Shown here: piece after piece, positions 1 through 7,174 of the stretch | Numbering within the stretch: the stretch's first letter is position 1 | How the letters are laid out: each line of letters opens with the position of its first letter | Assembly (NCBI GenBank): GCA_025363025.1 | Contig: JANYEO010000024.1 | Location: 1-8,821, forward strand | Reading direction: 5' to 3' | DNA length: 8,821 nucleotides | From: Opitutia bacterium | GTDB lineage: Bacteria > Verrucomicrobiota > Verrucomicrobiia > Opitutales > JANYEO01 | Made by a program: the position numbers and the translations under genes | The notes under the pieces: model-generated | The model's database searches: none | What the model was told of the DNA's origin: nothing | What the model saw: the letters and a program-made list of their open reading frames with translations, nothing else

Positions 1-465
1 AGCCTCGACGACCCTCAGGAGCCTGCTAGGAGTCTTCCGAATCCCCGCAAGAACTTGGTTCAGCTCCCCTCTATAAAAAGCATTACTCCGTACAGTTCCC
101 AACCTGACTCGATATATAGAGGCCAATGCGTTAACAAACAAAGCAACCTCTTTAGATAATCCATTATGAAAATCAATTAAACTGTCCGTGGACACACGTA
201 TTACAGGATTGGTAGCCTCTTCGGGCTCTGTTTTAGAATCTTCGTCAGAGTCTTCCGCGAGCTCTGATACAAACATAAAATCCTCCTGCTCGTTCAGTCC
301 GGTGATTAGGCTCTTTTCCATTTCAGGCGAAACTTCAGAATGAAATCTAAACTCAAAGTCATCCGTTTTCTCATCATCGCTCCCTTGCGCCTGCAATGAA
401 TGAGCCCCACTTAAAATCAATACCCACAAAAAGCGCGTATATATACTTGTTTCATGAAATATCAT
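1..465 (-). CDS. Putative exported acidic protein, 3' end beyond window
   Basis: I do not recognise this protein. Translating the minus strand from the ATG at 465 gives 155 codons open to the window edge with no stop, so the C-terminus is missing. The ATG is the first after an in-frame TAA four codons upstream. The N-terminus looks like a Sec signal peptide: Arg11, a hydrophobic core at residues 12-21 (FLWVLILSGA), and a possible cleavage site after LQA at residue 26. The next region is polar and acidic, most strongly at residues 67-84 (rich in E and D), and may be a flexible linker. From about residue 95 the sequence looks more folded and becomes basic (RVRLGTVRS, GIRKTPSRLLR), perhaps helical. 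It is divergent from gnd and shows no functional tie to it. No Shine-Dalgarno sequence precedes the start. The long open frame plus the signal peptide make a real gene likely; its function is unknown. Confidence 0.7.
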   Translation of the reverse strand, partial: MIFHETSIYTRFLWVLILSGAHSLQAQGSDDEKTDDFEFRFHSEVSPEMEKSLITGLNEQEDFMFVSELAEDSDEDSKTEPEEATNPVIRVSTDSLIDFHNGLSKEVALFVNALASIYRVRLGTVRSNAFYRGELNQVLAGIRKTPSRLLRVVEA

Positions 466-524
466 TTTATTAAATTAAAAAATTCGGTCAATAAGCCGAC
501 ACGGCCCATTATCTCCAATTGAGA

Positions 525-552
525 GTTATGCCAATAAAAACAAATTAGTCAA
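525..552 (-). promoter_or_regulatory. Candidate sigma70-type promoter for the exported protein gene
   Basis: On the minus strand TTGACT (552-547) is followed, after 16 bases, by CATAAC (530-525). These match 5 of 6 and 4 of 6 bases of the -35 and -10 consensus. Transcription would start near 518, leaving a leader of about 50 nt before the ATG at 465. Position and orientation fit, but AT-rich sequence produces such matches easily. Confidence 0.35.
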
Positions 553-556
553 TGAA

Positions 557-562
557 TATAAT
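557..562 (+). promoter_or_regulatory. Perfect TATAAT, candidate -10 box for gnd
   Basis: A consensus TATAAT lies on the plus strand in the AT-rich divergent region, about 140 nt before the gnd ATG. TG occurs two bases before it, one base off the extended -10 spacing. No good -35 box is found 16-18 bases upstream. A second possibility is TTGTTT (568-573) with AATTAT (590-595) at 16-base spacing. Either could drive gnd; neither is proven. Confidence 0.3.
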
Positions 563-565
563 TGC

Positions 566-593
566 AATTGTTTATTTTTAAATAAAACTAATT
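566..593. repeat. AT-rich imperfect inverted repeat between divergent genes
   Basis: TTTATTT (571-577) and AAATAAA (580-586) form a perfect 7-bp inverted repeat around TT. The outer bases AATTG (566-570) extend the pairing with C-T-AATT (588-593) if two bases are bulged. It lies between the two candidate divergent promoters and could be an operator or simply AT-rich promoter DNA. Low-complexity sequence gives such repeats by chance. Confidence 0.3.
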
Positions 594-699
594 ATCAAAA
601 ACCTCAATCTATCACGAAGCCCGCATCTCTCCTTGCCAACATTCAGCAGCGTTGATTATTATAAAGGAATCTCACCCCCTTATCATTTTTATCCCTGCT

Positions 700-2202
700 A
701 TGACTGACGTACTCTCTGATATTGGCCTTGTAGGCCTTGCTGTCATGGGGCAAAATCTTGCCCTCAACATTGCGGACCATGGCTACCGTATTACGGTCTA
801 CAACCGTACAACGGCTAAAATGGAAGCGTTTGTAGCTGCTCATACGGACACACCCGGTGGCTTAGTCGGCCAACCCACGGTAGAGGGATTCGTGCGGTCC
901 CTAAAACGCCCCCGGAAAATTGTCATATTAGTCCAAGCGGGTACGGCAACTGATGCGGTTATCAATGAGCTCGTGCCTTTTCTAGAAGCAGAGGATATTG
1001 TCATTGATGGCGGCAATGCCCATTGGCTCGACACCATGCGCCGAGAAAAAGACTTCAAGGCCAAGGGGTTATGCTTTATTGGTTCGGGTGTTTCTGGCGG
1101 AGAAGAAGGAGCCCGCTTTGGCCCATCCCTCATGCCCAGTGGAGACCCCAAGGCGTGGGCATCCCTAGAGCCTATCTGGAAAGCAATTGCCTCTAAGGTA
1201 GACCCCGTCACAGGACGCGAAATAACAGGGGCTAAACCCGGGCAACCTGTCACAGGGGGCGTCCCGTGTACGACTTATATAGGGACTACAGGCGCCGGCC
1301 ACTACGTTAAAATGGTGCACAACGGGATTGAGTATGGCGATATGCAGATGATCTGCGAGGCCTATCACCTATTGAAAGACTTGCTAGGGCTCTCTCCTGA
1401 TGACATGTCTGGCATCTTTCGCGAATGGAATAAGGGCGTATTGGACTCTTTTCTAATTGAAGTAACTGCCGAAGTATTGGCCCAGAAGGACCCTGTCACG
1501 GGAAACCCCCTAGTGGACATGATCCTCGATGTGGCCGGCCAAAAAGGGACAGGGAAATGGACATCCATGAATGCCCTGGACATGGGTGTACCTGGCCCCA
1601 CGGTTGCAGAGGCTGTTTTTGCCCGCTGCATGAGTGCAGCCAAAGATGAACGAGTTCATGCTTCAACCATTTTAAAAGGCCCCTCTGCACGGTTTTCTGG
1701 AGACAAGGCAACTCTAATAAAGGCCATCCAAGATGCTCTTTATTGCTCAAAAATTTGCTCCTATGCCCAAGGCTTCCAGCTCATGCGTGAGGCCCAAAAA
1801 GCCTATGACTGGACGCTGAACTTTGGCGAAATTGCCCAAATCTGGAGAGGAGGCTGCATCATCCGGGCCGCTTTCTTGCAAAAAATTACAGAGGCCTATG
1901 CAACGGATCCGAAGCTGGCCAACTTGCTGTTAGACCCTTACTTCAACTCAACCATCCAAGCCGCACAGGCCAATTGGAGAAAAGTTGTCGCCTTAGCAGC
2001 TGAATTTGGTATCCCAACGCCGACCTTCTCTTCCGCCTTAGCTTATTTTGATGGATACCGGTTAGCTCGCCTTCCTCAAAATCTATTACAAGGACAGCGA
2101 GATTACTTTGGCGCTCATACTTACGAACGCATCGATACGCCCCGCGGACAATTCTTCCACTTAGATTGGCCTAATCCTGGCAGGCCGCAGTTGAGTGTTT
2201 GA
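700..2202 (+). CDS. gnd: 6-phosphogluconate dehydrogenase, decarboxylating
   Basis: This cytosolic enzyme oxidises 6-phosphogluconate to ribulose 5-phosphate and CO2 and makes NADPH in the oxidative pentose phosphate pathway. The 500-residue protein has the N-terminal Rossmann motif GLVGLAVMGQN (residues 9-19), NRT at 35-37 (typical of NADP binding), DGGN at 103-106, GSGVSGGEEGAR at 128-139, and the signature GAGHYVKMVHNGIEYGDMQ with catalytic Lys204 and Glu211. KGTGKW (282-287) and the C-terminal QRDYFGAH, with Arg467 and His473 that reach the partner active site, are also present. It is about 30 residues longer than the E. coli enzyme, mainly through an insert near residues 168-188. The ATG at 700 is chosen because family members begin just before the DIGL motif. 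The frame opens further up at a TTG (652), but that would add 16 unconserved residues. No Shine-Dalgarno sequence is present. The gene converges on atpC. Confidence 0.96.
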   Translation: MTDVLSDIGLVGLAVMGQNLALNIADHGYRITVYNRTTAKMEAFVAAHTDTPGGLVGQPTVEGFVRSLKRPRKIVILVQAGTATDAVINELVPFLEAEDIVIDGGNAHWLDTMRREKDFKAKGLCFIGSGVSGGEEGARFGPSLMPSGDPKAWASLEPIWKAIASKVDPVTGREITGAKPGQPVTGGVPCTTYIGTTGAGHYVKMVHNGIEYGDMQMICEAYHLLKDLLGLSPDDMSGIFREWNKGVLDSFLIEVTAEVLAQKDPVTGNPLVDMILDVAGQKGTGKWTSMNALDMGVPGPTVAEAVFARCMSAAKDERVHASTILKGPSARFSGDKATLIKAIQDALYCSKICSYAQGFQLMREAQKAYDWTLNFGEIAQIWRGGCIIRAAFLQKITEAYATDPKLANLLLDPYFNSTIQAAQANWRKVVALAAEFGIPTPTFSSALAYFDGYRLARLPQNLLQGQRDYFGAHTYERIDTPRGQFFHLDWPNPGRPQLSV

Positions 2203-2224
2203 AACAGGAGACCCCAGCTGAATG

Positions 2225-2243
2225 GTGTTTTCGAACAAAACAC
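2225..2243. repeat. Short hairpin downstream of gnd
   Basis: GTGTTTT (2225-2231) and AAAACAC (2237-2243) pair perfectly around a CGAAC loop, 22 nt past the gnd stop. The 3' side on the plus strand is A-rich rather than T-rich, so this is not a standard intrinsic terminator for gnd. It may protect the mRNA 3' end. A 12-bp palindrome, AAATTCGAATTT, follows at 2249-2260. Confidence 0.4.
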
Positions 2244-2282
2244 AGAAAAAATTCGAATTTCAAGGCCTGGGAACTATGAATA

Positions 2283-2402
2283 GGCCGATTGCAGAATGCT
2301 TTGATTTTGAGGAATTTGTAGGACGAAGTGACGAGTGTACATAGGGTACTCGAGGAACGACAACCGACCAAAAACTCATAAATCATGCATTCTGCAGCGG
2401 CC
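2283..2402. repeat. Long imperfect inverted repeat between gnd and atpC
   Basis: The left arm (2283-2299) reads GGCCG-AT-TGCAGAATGC. The right arm (2387-2402) is the reverse complement of GGCCG-C-TGCAGAATGC. Five plus ten base pairs therefore form around a small internal loop, with 87 bases between the arms. Those bases contain a smaller inverted repeat, CGAGT/ACTCG, near the centre. The GGCC of the left arm can instead pair with 2264-2268 (GGCCT/AGGCC). The repeat starts just beyond the atpC stop, between convergent genes. It could end or stabilise transcripts from both sides, or be the remnant of a small palindromic element. No target-site duplication or transposase is visible. Confidence 0.55.
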
Positions 2403-2407
2403 TCGCC

Positions 2408-2830
2408 TCAATATTGCTTTTTCTTCACTAACCTCTGGGCCAGAGCAAAGCGGACAATGGCTTCAAGCTTTTCGACTTCTGCTGGATCCATCTGAGGGTG
2501 GGCTTGGGCCTCCTGAAGGGCGGCTTCGGCGCGTTTTTGGGCTTCGGCGACTTTCTCGATATCAATATCATTAACGTGAATCGCGGCCTCCGTCAAAATA
2601 GATAGGGTATTGCCCAGTACGCGGGCAAAACCACGGTCCACCGCGAGGTACTCTTTTTGGCCCCCTGTACGCGTAACGTGAAGCTCCCCCGCCCTGATGA
2701 GCGTCAGCAGAGGAATATGATGGGCCAGAACGCCAATCTCCCCCTCCGTAGTCGGCACAGCCACAGCTGATACCGACTCACGGAAAGCGACCCCTTCGGG
2801 CGTAATAATTTCGAGGGTTAAAGACGACAT
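2408..2830 (-). CDS. atpC: ATP synthase F1 epsilon subunit
   Basis: Epsilon is part of the central rotor of F1, couples it to the c-ring and can inhibit ATP hydrolysis. The 140-residue product is of usual length. Residues 1-85 look like the N-terminal beta sandwich, with LEIITPEGVAF at the start, the family motif GEIGVLAHHIPLLT (30-43) and a following GFARVLGNTLSILTEAA segment. Residues 88-138 form the alpha-helical hairpin, rich in Ala, Glu and Lys. It is the last gene of the operon, 9 nt after atpD, so translation may be coupled to atpD. No Shine-Dalgarno sequence precedes the ATG. No U-tract terminator follows; the inverted repeat at 2283-2402 is the only strong structure downstream. Confidence 0.95.
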   Translation of the reverse strand: MSSLTLEIITPEGVAFRESVSAVAVPTTEGEIGVLAHHIPLLTLIRAGELHVTRTGGQKEYLAVDRGFARVLGNTLSILTEAAIHVNDIDIEKVAEAQKRAEAALQEAQAHPQMDPAEVEKLEAIVRFALAQRLVKKKQY

Positions 2831-2839
2831 GAGGCGCAG

Positions 2840-4270
2840 TTACTTCGTTTCGGCAGCAGCGGCAGAGGCAATGGCTTCGTCAATCCCACCCTTCATGTAG
2901 AAGTCGTTTTCGCTAATGTGATCGAGCTCCCCGTCTAAGATCATTTTAAAGCCGCGGATCGTTTCCGAAACGGGGACGTACTTACCAGAAACACCGGTAA
3001 AGACTTCCGCCACGTGGAAGGGCTGTGAAAGGAACTTTTGGATCTTCCGGGCACGAAAGACAGCCTGCTTATCTTCTGGAGAAAGCTCATCCATCCCTAA
3101 GATTGCGATGATGTCTTGAAGATCTTTGTAGCGTTGCAAAACTTGCTGAACGCCACGGGCCACTTTGAAATGTTCTTCCCCGATAAGCTTCGGATCAAGC
3201 GCGTTTGAAGTAGAAGAAAGAGGATCTACCGCAGGATAAATACCGAGCTCCGCGATACGACGCTCTAGCACGATGGTCGAATCTAAGTGAGCAAAGGTGT
3301 TGGCAGGAGCAGGATCCGTCAAATCGTCTGCCGGCACGTATACAGCCTGGAAGGAAGTGATAGAGCCTTTTTTCGTCGATGTAATACGCTCCTGCATGCA
3401 GCCCATTTCTTGGGAAAGGGTAGGCTGATAACCTACGGCCGAAGGCGAACGCCCAAGAAGGGCCGAGACCTCAGAACCGGCTTGAGAAAAGCGGAAAACG
3501 TTATCAACAAAGAGCAGCACGTCTTGATTTTTCTCATCCCGAAAATACTCGGCCATAGTAAGGGCCGTAAGACCGACCCGCATACGGGCACCTGGCGGTT
3601 CATTCATTTGACCGTAAACCAAGGCCACCTTGGAGGCGGCAAGATTTTGCTGATTAATAACACCGGCATCGCTCATTTCGTGATAAAGGTCATTACCCTC
3701 ACGTGAACGTTCCCCCACCCCGGCAAAAACAGAGTAGCCCCCGTGCGCCTTGGCGATGTTATTAATGAGCTCCATAATAACAACCGTCTTGCCTACCCCT
3801 GCCCCACCGAAGGCGCCGACTTTACCGCCCTTAATAAAGGGACAGATAAGGTCAATAACCTTGATCCCTGTTTCGAGAATGTTGGCCTCGGTATCCTGGT
3901 CTATCAGCGTAGGCGCAGGACGGTGGATCGGATAAAACTGGGTGGCATTAACCGGCCCCATATTATCTACCGGCTCCCCAATAACATTGAAAATGCGACC
4001 CAGAACGGCCTCCCCAACGGGAACGGTGATCGGCCCCCCTGTATCGGTAACGGCCTCTCCGCGGACGAGCCCTTCGGTCGTCGACATCGCGATCGCCCGC
4101 ACCAGGCCTTCTCCTAGATGCTGCTGGACCTCCAGCACGAGGCGACTTTCGCGGCCTTCCACCATGACTTTGAGCTCAATGGCGTTATAAATGGCTGGGA
4201 CGGATGCGGAGTCGAACTGAACGTCGACTACCGGACCGATAACTTGTACAATTTTACCTTGCTTATGCAT
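2840..4270 (-). CDS. atpD: ATP synthase F1 beta subunit, catalytic
   Basis: Beta carries the three catalytic nucleotide sites of F1 and makes ATP from ADP and phosphate during rotation. The 476-residue protein begins with the expected beta-barrel domain (GKIVQVIGPVVDVQF). It has Walker A GGAGVGKT (155-162, Lys161), catalytic Glu187 and Arg188 in GERSREGND, Walker B VLLFVD ending in Asp256, the signature PAVDPLSSTS (346-355) and the adenine-binding Tyr345 in IYPAVDP. The rotor-contact loop is DELSPED (394-400), a proline variant of DELSEED. All catalytic residues are intact, so it should be active. It starts 20 nt after atpG and ends 9 nt before atpC. The start has no Shine-Dalgarno sequence, but the MHKQGKIVQVIG N-terminus fits the family. 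Confidence 0.98.
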   Translation of the reverse strand: MHKQGKIVQVIGPVVDVQFDSASVPAIYNAIELKVMVEGRESRLVLEVQQHLGEGLVRAIAMSTTEGLVRGEAVTDTGGPITVPVGEAVLGRIFNVIGEPVDNMGPVNATQFYPIHRPAPTLIDQDTEANILETGIKVIDLICPFIKGGKVGAFGGAGVGKTVVIMELINNIAKAHGGYSVFAGVGERSREGNDLYHEMSDAGVINQQNLAASKVALVYGQMNEPPGARMRVGLTALTMAEYFRDEKNQDVLLFVDNVFRFSQAGSEVSALLGRSPSAVGYQPTLSQEMGCMQERITSTKKGSITSFQAVYVPADDLTDPAPANTFAHLDSTIVLERRIAELGIYPAVDPLSSTSNALDPKLIGEEHFKVARGVQQVLQRYKDLQDIIAILGMDELSPEDKQAVFRARKIQKFLSQPFHVAEVFTGVSGKYVPVSETIRGFKMILDGELDHISENDFYMKGGIDEAIASAAAAETK

Positions 4271-4290
4271 GGGACGTGAGCGTTAAAAAA

Positions 4291-5172
4291 TTAAGCGGAT
4301 TGAAGGGTGGAGGCGGCAATTTCAAGAATTTCCTGAGTAATACCAGCCTGACGGGCTTTGTTATACTCCAAAGTAAGAGAGTCCACGAGGTTCTTAGCGT
4401 TATCGGTGGCACTCTTCATCGCCACCATGCGGGCGCTATGCTCTGAAGCCTTAGACTCAAGGACCATTTGATAAACTTCTTGCTTTACGAAAAGCTCGGG
4501 CAGGGCTGCCAGCAAGGCATTAGCGTTAGGCTCGAAAGCCATTTCGCGTGTGTCTGCATGCAAAGCGGCCCCATCTTTACCCAAGCGATGACGAAGCGTC
4601 TCTAGCGTCTCAGCCAAGCTAGTTAACGGAAGAATAGGCTGCAGGCAGGGCTCTTGGCGAAGGGTATTAATGAAACGAGTATAAAGAACCTCCACCGTAT
4701 CCACTTTGCCCTCTAAATAAGCCCGGATAAGGTACTCCGCCGGAGAGCGAACCTCGGCAAATGCAGCGTGATCCGTAACGGAAAACTCTGCCATAACCTC
4801 GTGCCCGGTGCGGGAGAGAAACTGGGTGGCCTTCCGCCCAATCGTCACATAGCGAGCAGGGCCTTGAACGTCTACCACATGACGAAAAAGATTCGTATTG
4901 AGCCCGCCGCAAAGGCCTTTATCTGTCGCCACTACTAAAACGCCTCGAGTGACAACAGGACGACCCTGCAAGAAAGGATGCTGCATGTCCCCCGCTTTTT
5001 CCAGCAAGGAGACGAGGATCTCCGCCATTAGCAGTGCGTAGGGCCGCCCCAGAAGAGCGGCAGCCTGGGCCCGCTTCATCTTAGAGGCAGCCACCAGCTG
5101 CATAGCACGGGTAATTTGTGCTGTGCCCTTAACGGACTTGATCCGCTGGCGTATTTCCCGAATGCCCTTCAT
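4291..5172 (-). CDS. atpG: ATP synthase F1 gamma subunit
   Basis: Gamma is the central shaft of F1 that turns inside the alpha3/beta3 head. The 293-residue product has the usual length and both conserved ends. The N-terminal helix IRQRIKSVKGTAQITRAM (6-23) runs on into VAASKMKRAQ. The C-terminal helix contains HSARMVAMKSATDNA and then LEYNKARQAGITQEILEI. The central Rossmann-like domain holds GLCGGLN (106-112). The final residues EIAASTLQSA replace the more common EIVGGA-type ending. It lies 23 nt after atpA and 20 nt before atpD. No Shine-Dalgarno sequence is seen upstream of the ATG; the start is fixed by the family N-terminus. Confidence 0.97.
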   Translation of the reverse strand: MKGIREIRQRIKSVKGTAQITRAMQLVAASKMKRAQAAALLGRPYALLMAEILVSLLEKAGDMQHPFLQGRPVVTRGVLVVATDKGLCGGLNTNLFRHVVDVQGPARYVTIGRKATQFLSRTGHEVMAEFSVTDHAAFAEVRSPAEYLIRAYLEGKVDTVEVLYTRFINTLRQEPCLQPILPLTSLAETLETLRHRLGKDGAALHADTREMAFEPNANALLAALPELFVKQEVYQMVLESKASEHSARMVAMKSATDNAKNLVDSLTLEYNKARQAGITQEILEIAASTLQSA

Positions 5173-5195
5173 TCAAATAAACGGTTAGCTATAAA

Positions 5196-6731
5196 TTAAG
5201 CGGTGAAAGTGCGCTTCCATTCTTCACAGGCGCGCTTAAGCTCTGCCTCTGATTCATCGGTAAACTTTTCTTCAGCCAAAATCTTATTCATCAAAGCGGC
5301 TTTGGCAGTCAAGAAAAACTCCTGAAGGCTATGGGCGGCTGTGACAATGTTTTTAACAGCGACTTCATCAAAGAAGCCGTTTTGAACGGCCCACAAGAGC
5401 GAAGCCTGTACCTCTACTAAACGCGGGCTGTAAGCGGGTTGCTTAAAAAGCTCCACAAAGCGAGCCCCGCGCTCCAACTGTTGCTTGGTGCGCGGATCCA
5501 AATCTGACCCAAACTGGGCAAAGGCTGCAAGCTCCCGAAATTGAGCCAGCTGAAGCTTCACCTTGCCTGCTACCTGCTTGTAAGCTTTGATCTGAGCAGC
5601 AGAACCGACCCGAGATACTGACAACCCTACAGAAATAGCCGGGCGGATACCTTGGTTAAAAAGATCTGACTCTAAGAAAATTTGACCATCGGTAATCGAA
5701 ATAACGTTAGTCGGAATATAGGCCGAAACGTCACCCGCCTGGGTCTCAATGATAGGAAGCGCCGTTAAAGAACCATTTCCGTTAGTTTCATTCAACCGAG
5801 CTGACCGCTCTAATAAGCGGGAATGAAGGTAGAAAACGTCACCCGGGTAAGCCTCGCGACCGGAAGGCCGCTTTAAGATGAGGGAAATTTGGCGATAAGC
5901 AACGGCATGCTTAGAAAGATCATCATAAACAATTAAAGCGTCCATCCCATTGGCCATAAACCACTCCCCCATGGCTGTACCCGAGAAGGGAGCGATGTAT
6001 TGGTTGGCAGGATTATCGGAAGCAGGGGCCGTAACAACGATCGTGTACTCCATGGCCCCAACGGCCTCCAACACTTTCACTGTACGGGCGACATTGGCGT
6101 TCTTTTGCCCAATCGCTACATAAATAGAATAAACGGGCCTGAAATTTGCATTACCACTAGAGAGGCCCTGCCGATTGATCTTGGCCTGATTAATAATGGT
6201 GTCGATCGCGATCGTGGTCTTGCCAGTAGCGCGGTCCCCAATGATAAGCTCCCGCTGGCCACGGCCAATAGGAATCATCGAATCAATAGCCATAATCCCT
6301 GTTTGAAGGGGTTGGCTAACCGAGCGGCGTGGAATAATGCCCGGGGCAATCTTCTCAACCGGATTGAACTCCGTAGCCTGGATAGGGCCTTTGCCATCTA
6401 CAGGGCGCCCCAAGGCATCTACCACGCGGCCTAGTAAACCCCTGCCAACCGGAACCGAGAGCAAGCGGCCGGTTGTCTTGGCCTCGCTGCCTTCCTTCAA
6501 GCCTGCGACGTCACCTAAAAGCACGCAGCCGACTTCGTCTTCTTCTAAATTAAGCGCTATCCCATAAACACCGCCCGGGAGCTCGATCATCTCATTGAAC
6601 ATGACCTCAGACAAGCCATCGATGCGGGCAACGCCATCTGCCAGGGTGCGGATATGGCCGATGTTTTTCTTGGTGGCACGCGTTTCAAGTTGCGCGATTT
6701 CGTTTTGAATGGCTTCGATTACAGAGCTCAT
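5196..6731 (-). CDS. atpA: ATP synthase F1 alpha subunit
   Basis: Alpha alternates with beta in the F1 head, holds non-catalytic nucleotides and supplies the arginine finger. The 511-residue protein has a helical N-terminus for delta contact (1-22), the beta-barrel domain (about 25-93), Walker A GDRATGKT (165-172, Lys171), Walker B-like ALIVYDD (265-271), the long conserved GREAYPGDVFYLHSRLLER (291-309), and SVSRVGSAAQ (371-380) with arginine finger Arg374. Between NQ (181-182) and IYVAIGQK (203-210) lie 20 residues where E. coli AtpA has about 7, giving an insert of roughly 13. It starts 24 nt after atpH and ends 23 nt before atpG. No Shine-Dalgarno sequence is visible. Confidence 0.98.
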   Translation of the reverse strand: MSSVIEAIQNEIAQLETRATKKNIGHIRTLADGVARIDGLSEVMFNEMIELPGGVYGIALNLEEDEVGCVLLGDVAGLKEGSEAKTTGRLLSVPVGRGLLGRVVDALGRPVDGKGPIQATEFNPVEKIAPGIIPRRSVSQPLQTGIMAIDSMIPIGRGQRELIIGDRATGKTTIAIDTIINQAKINRQGLSSGNANFRPVYSIYVAIGQKNANVARTVKVLEAVGAMEYTIVVTAPASDNPANQYIAPFSGTAMGEWFMANGMDALIVYDDLSKHAVAYRQISLILKRPSGREAYPGDVFYLHSRLLERSARLNETNGNGSLTALPIIETQAGDVSAYIPTNVISITDGQIFLESDLFNQGIRPAISVGLSVSRVGSAAQIKAYKQVAGKVKLQLAQFRELAAFAQFGSDLDPRTKQQLERGARFVELFKQPAYSPRLVEVQASLLWAVQNGFFDEVAVKNIVTAAHSLQEFFLTAKAALMNKILAEEKFTDESEAELKRACEEWKRTFTA

Positions 6732-6755
6732 AGAATGCGGATAAAAAGGTGAAGA

Positions 6756-7157
6756 TTAAAGAGCGGAACTTAAAGTGGCTAAACGACTAGAAATGGAAGA
6801 CTCCCATACATGATCCCCCAGGGTGACGCGTACACCCGCAATAAGAGAGGAATTTTCACGGGCCTCAAGGGAGACAGGGCGCTTGGTGGCAATAGATAAA
6901 TGCTGAGCCAAAGCGGCTACTACCTCCGGCTGAAGGGTGCCCGCACACTCTAAAAGACCTTGCCCGCGGCCAAGCTCGACCTGGACAAAGCGCTGATAAG
7001 CCTTAAGCAAAAGACGCAGCTGATGAATAGGGCGACCACTGGCCTTGAGGGTCTCTAAAATGGCCTGAACACGCTCCCCGGAAAGCCCTCCAGCTGTATC
7101 GAGTGACAACCGAACAAGCTTTTTGGCTTCTAAAACTAGGGCTTTTTTGCGCTTCAT
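6756..7157 (-). CDS. atpH: ATP synthase F1 delta subunit (OSCP-like), compact form
   Basis: Delta links the top of F1 to the b-subunit stalk at the membrane. The product is only 133 residues, against about 177 in E. coli. The C-terminal domain is recognisable by SLIAGVRVTLGD (103-114) followed by VWESSISSRLATL. The N-terminal part (AKKLVRLSL, then GERVQAILETL) resembles the first helices of the delta bundle, but roughly 35-45 residues corresponding to the middle helices appear to be missing. Only 17 nt separate its ATG from the atpF stop, so a longer N-terminus is not hidden upstream. I remember similarly short delta proteins in Opitutae, so this is probably a lineage form and not damage. The leader is pyrimidine-rich with no Shine-Dalgarno sequence. 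Confidence 0.88.
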   Translation of the reverse strand: MKRKKALVLEAKKLVRLSLDTAGGLSGERVQAILETLKASGRPIHQLRLLLKAYQRFVQVELGRGQGLLECAGTLQPEVVAALAQHLSIATKRPVSLEARENSSLIAGVRVTLGDHVWESSISSRLATLSSAL

Positions 7158-7174
7158 GGGGAGAAAAAAGAAGA

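Noticed and set aside
474..509. Minus-strand 11-residue leader peptide with GGAG just upstream, and overlapping short stems before a T-run, resembling an attenuator
   Set aside because: GGAG is only three bases from the ATG, the stems are four base pairs, and nothing links the peptide to a regulating amino acid. Chance is the simpler explanation.
652..699. TTG start 16 codons upstream for gnd
   Set aside because: The added residues are not conserved in the family, and the ATG at 700 puts the N-terminus where 6-phosphogluconate dehydrogenases normally begin.
840..1750. Several minus-strand open frames inside gnd
   Set aside because: They are antisense to a well-conserved gene, overlap one another and resemble no protein family.
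2171..2574. Open frames of 71 and 79 codons across the gnd-atpC gap
   Set aside because: Both run into conserved genes on the opposite strand and have no start signal or recognisable protein features. The inverted repeat better explains the sequence there.
3287..4190. Plus-strand open frames inside atpD
   Set aside because: They are reverse-strand shadows of a highly conserved coding sequence.
4286..5202. The same motif AAATTAAGCGG at the ends of atpG and atpA
   Set aside because: Both copies arise from an Ala codon followed by TAA and T-rich sequence. There is no wider similarity, so a repeat element is not indicated.
6000..6567. Plus-strand open frames inside atpA
   Set aside because: They are shadows of atpA with no promoter or family similarity.
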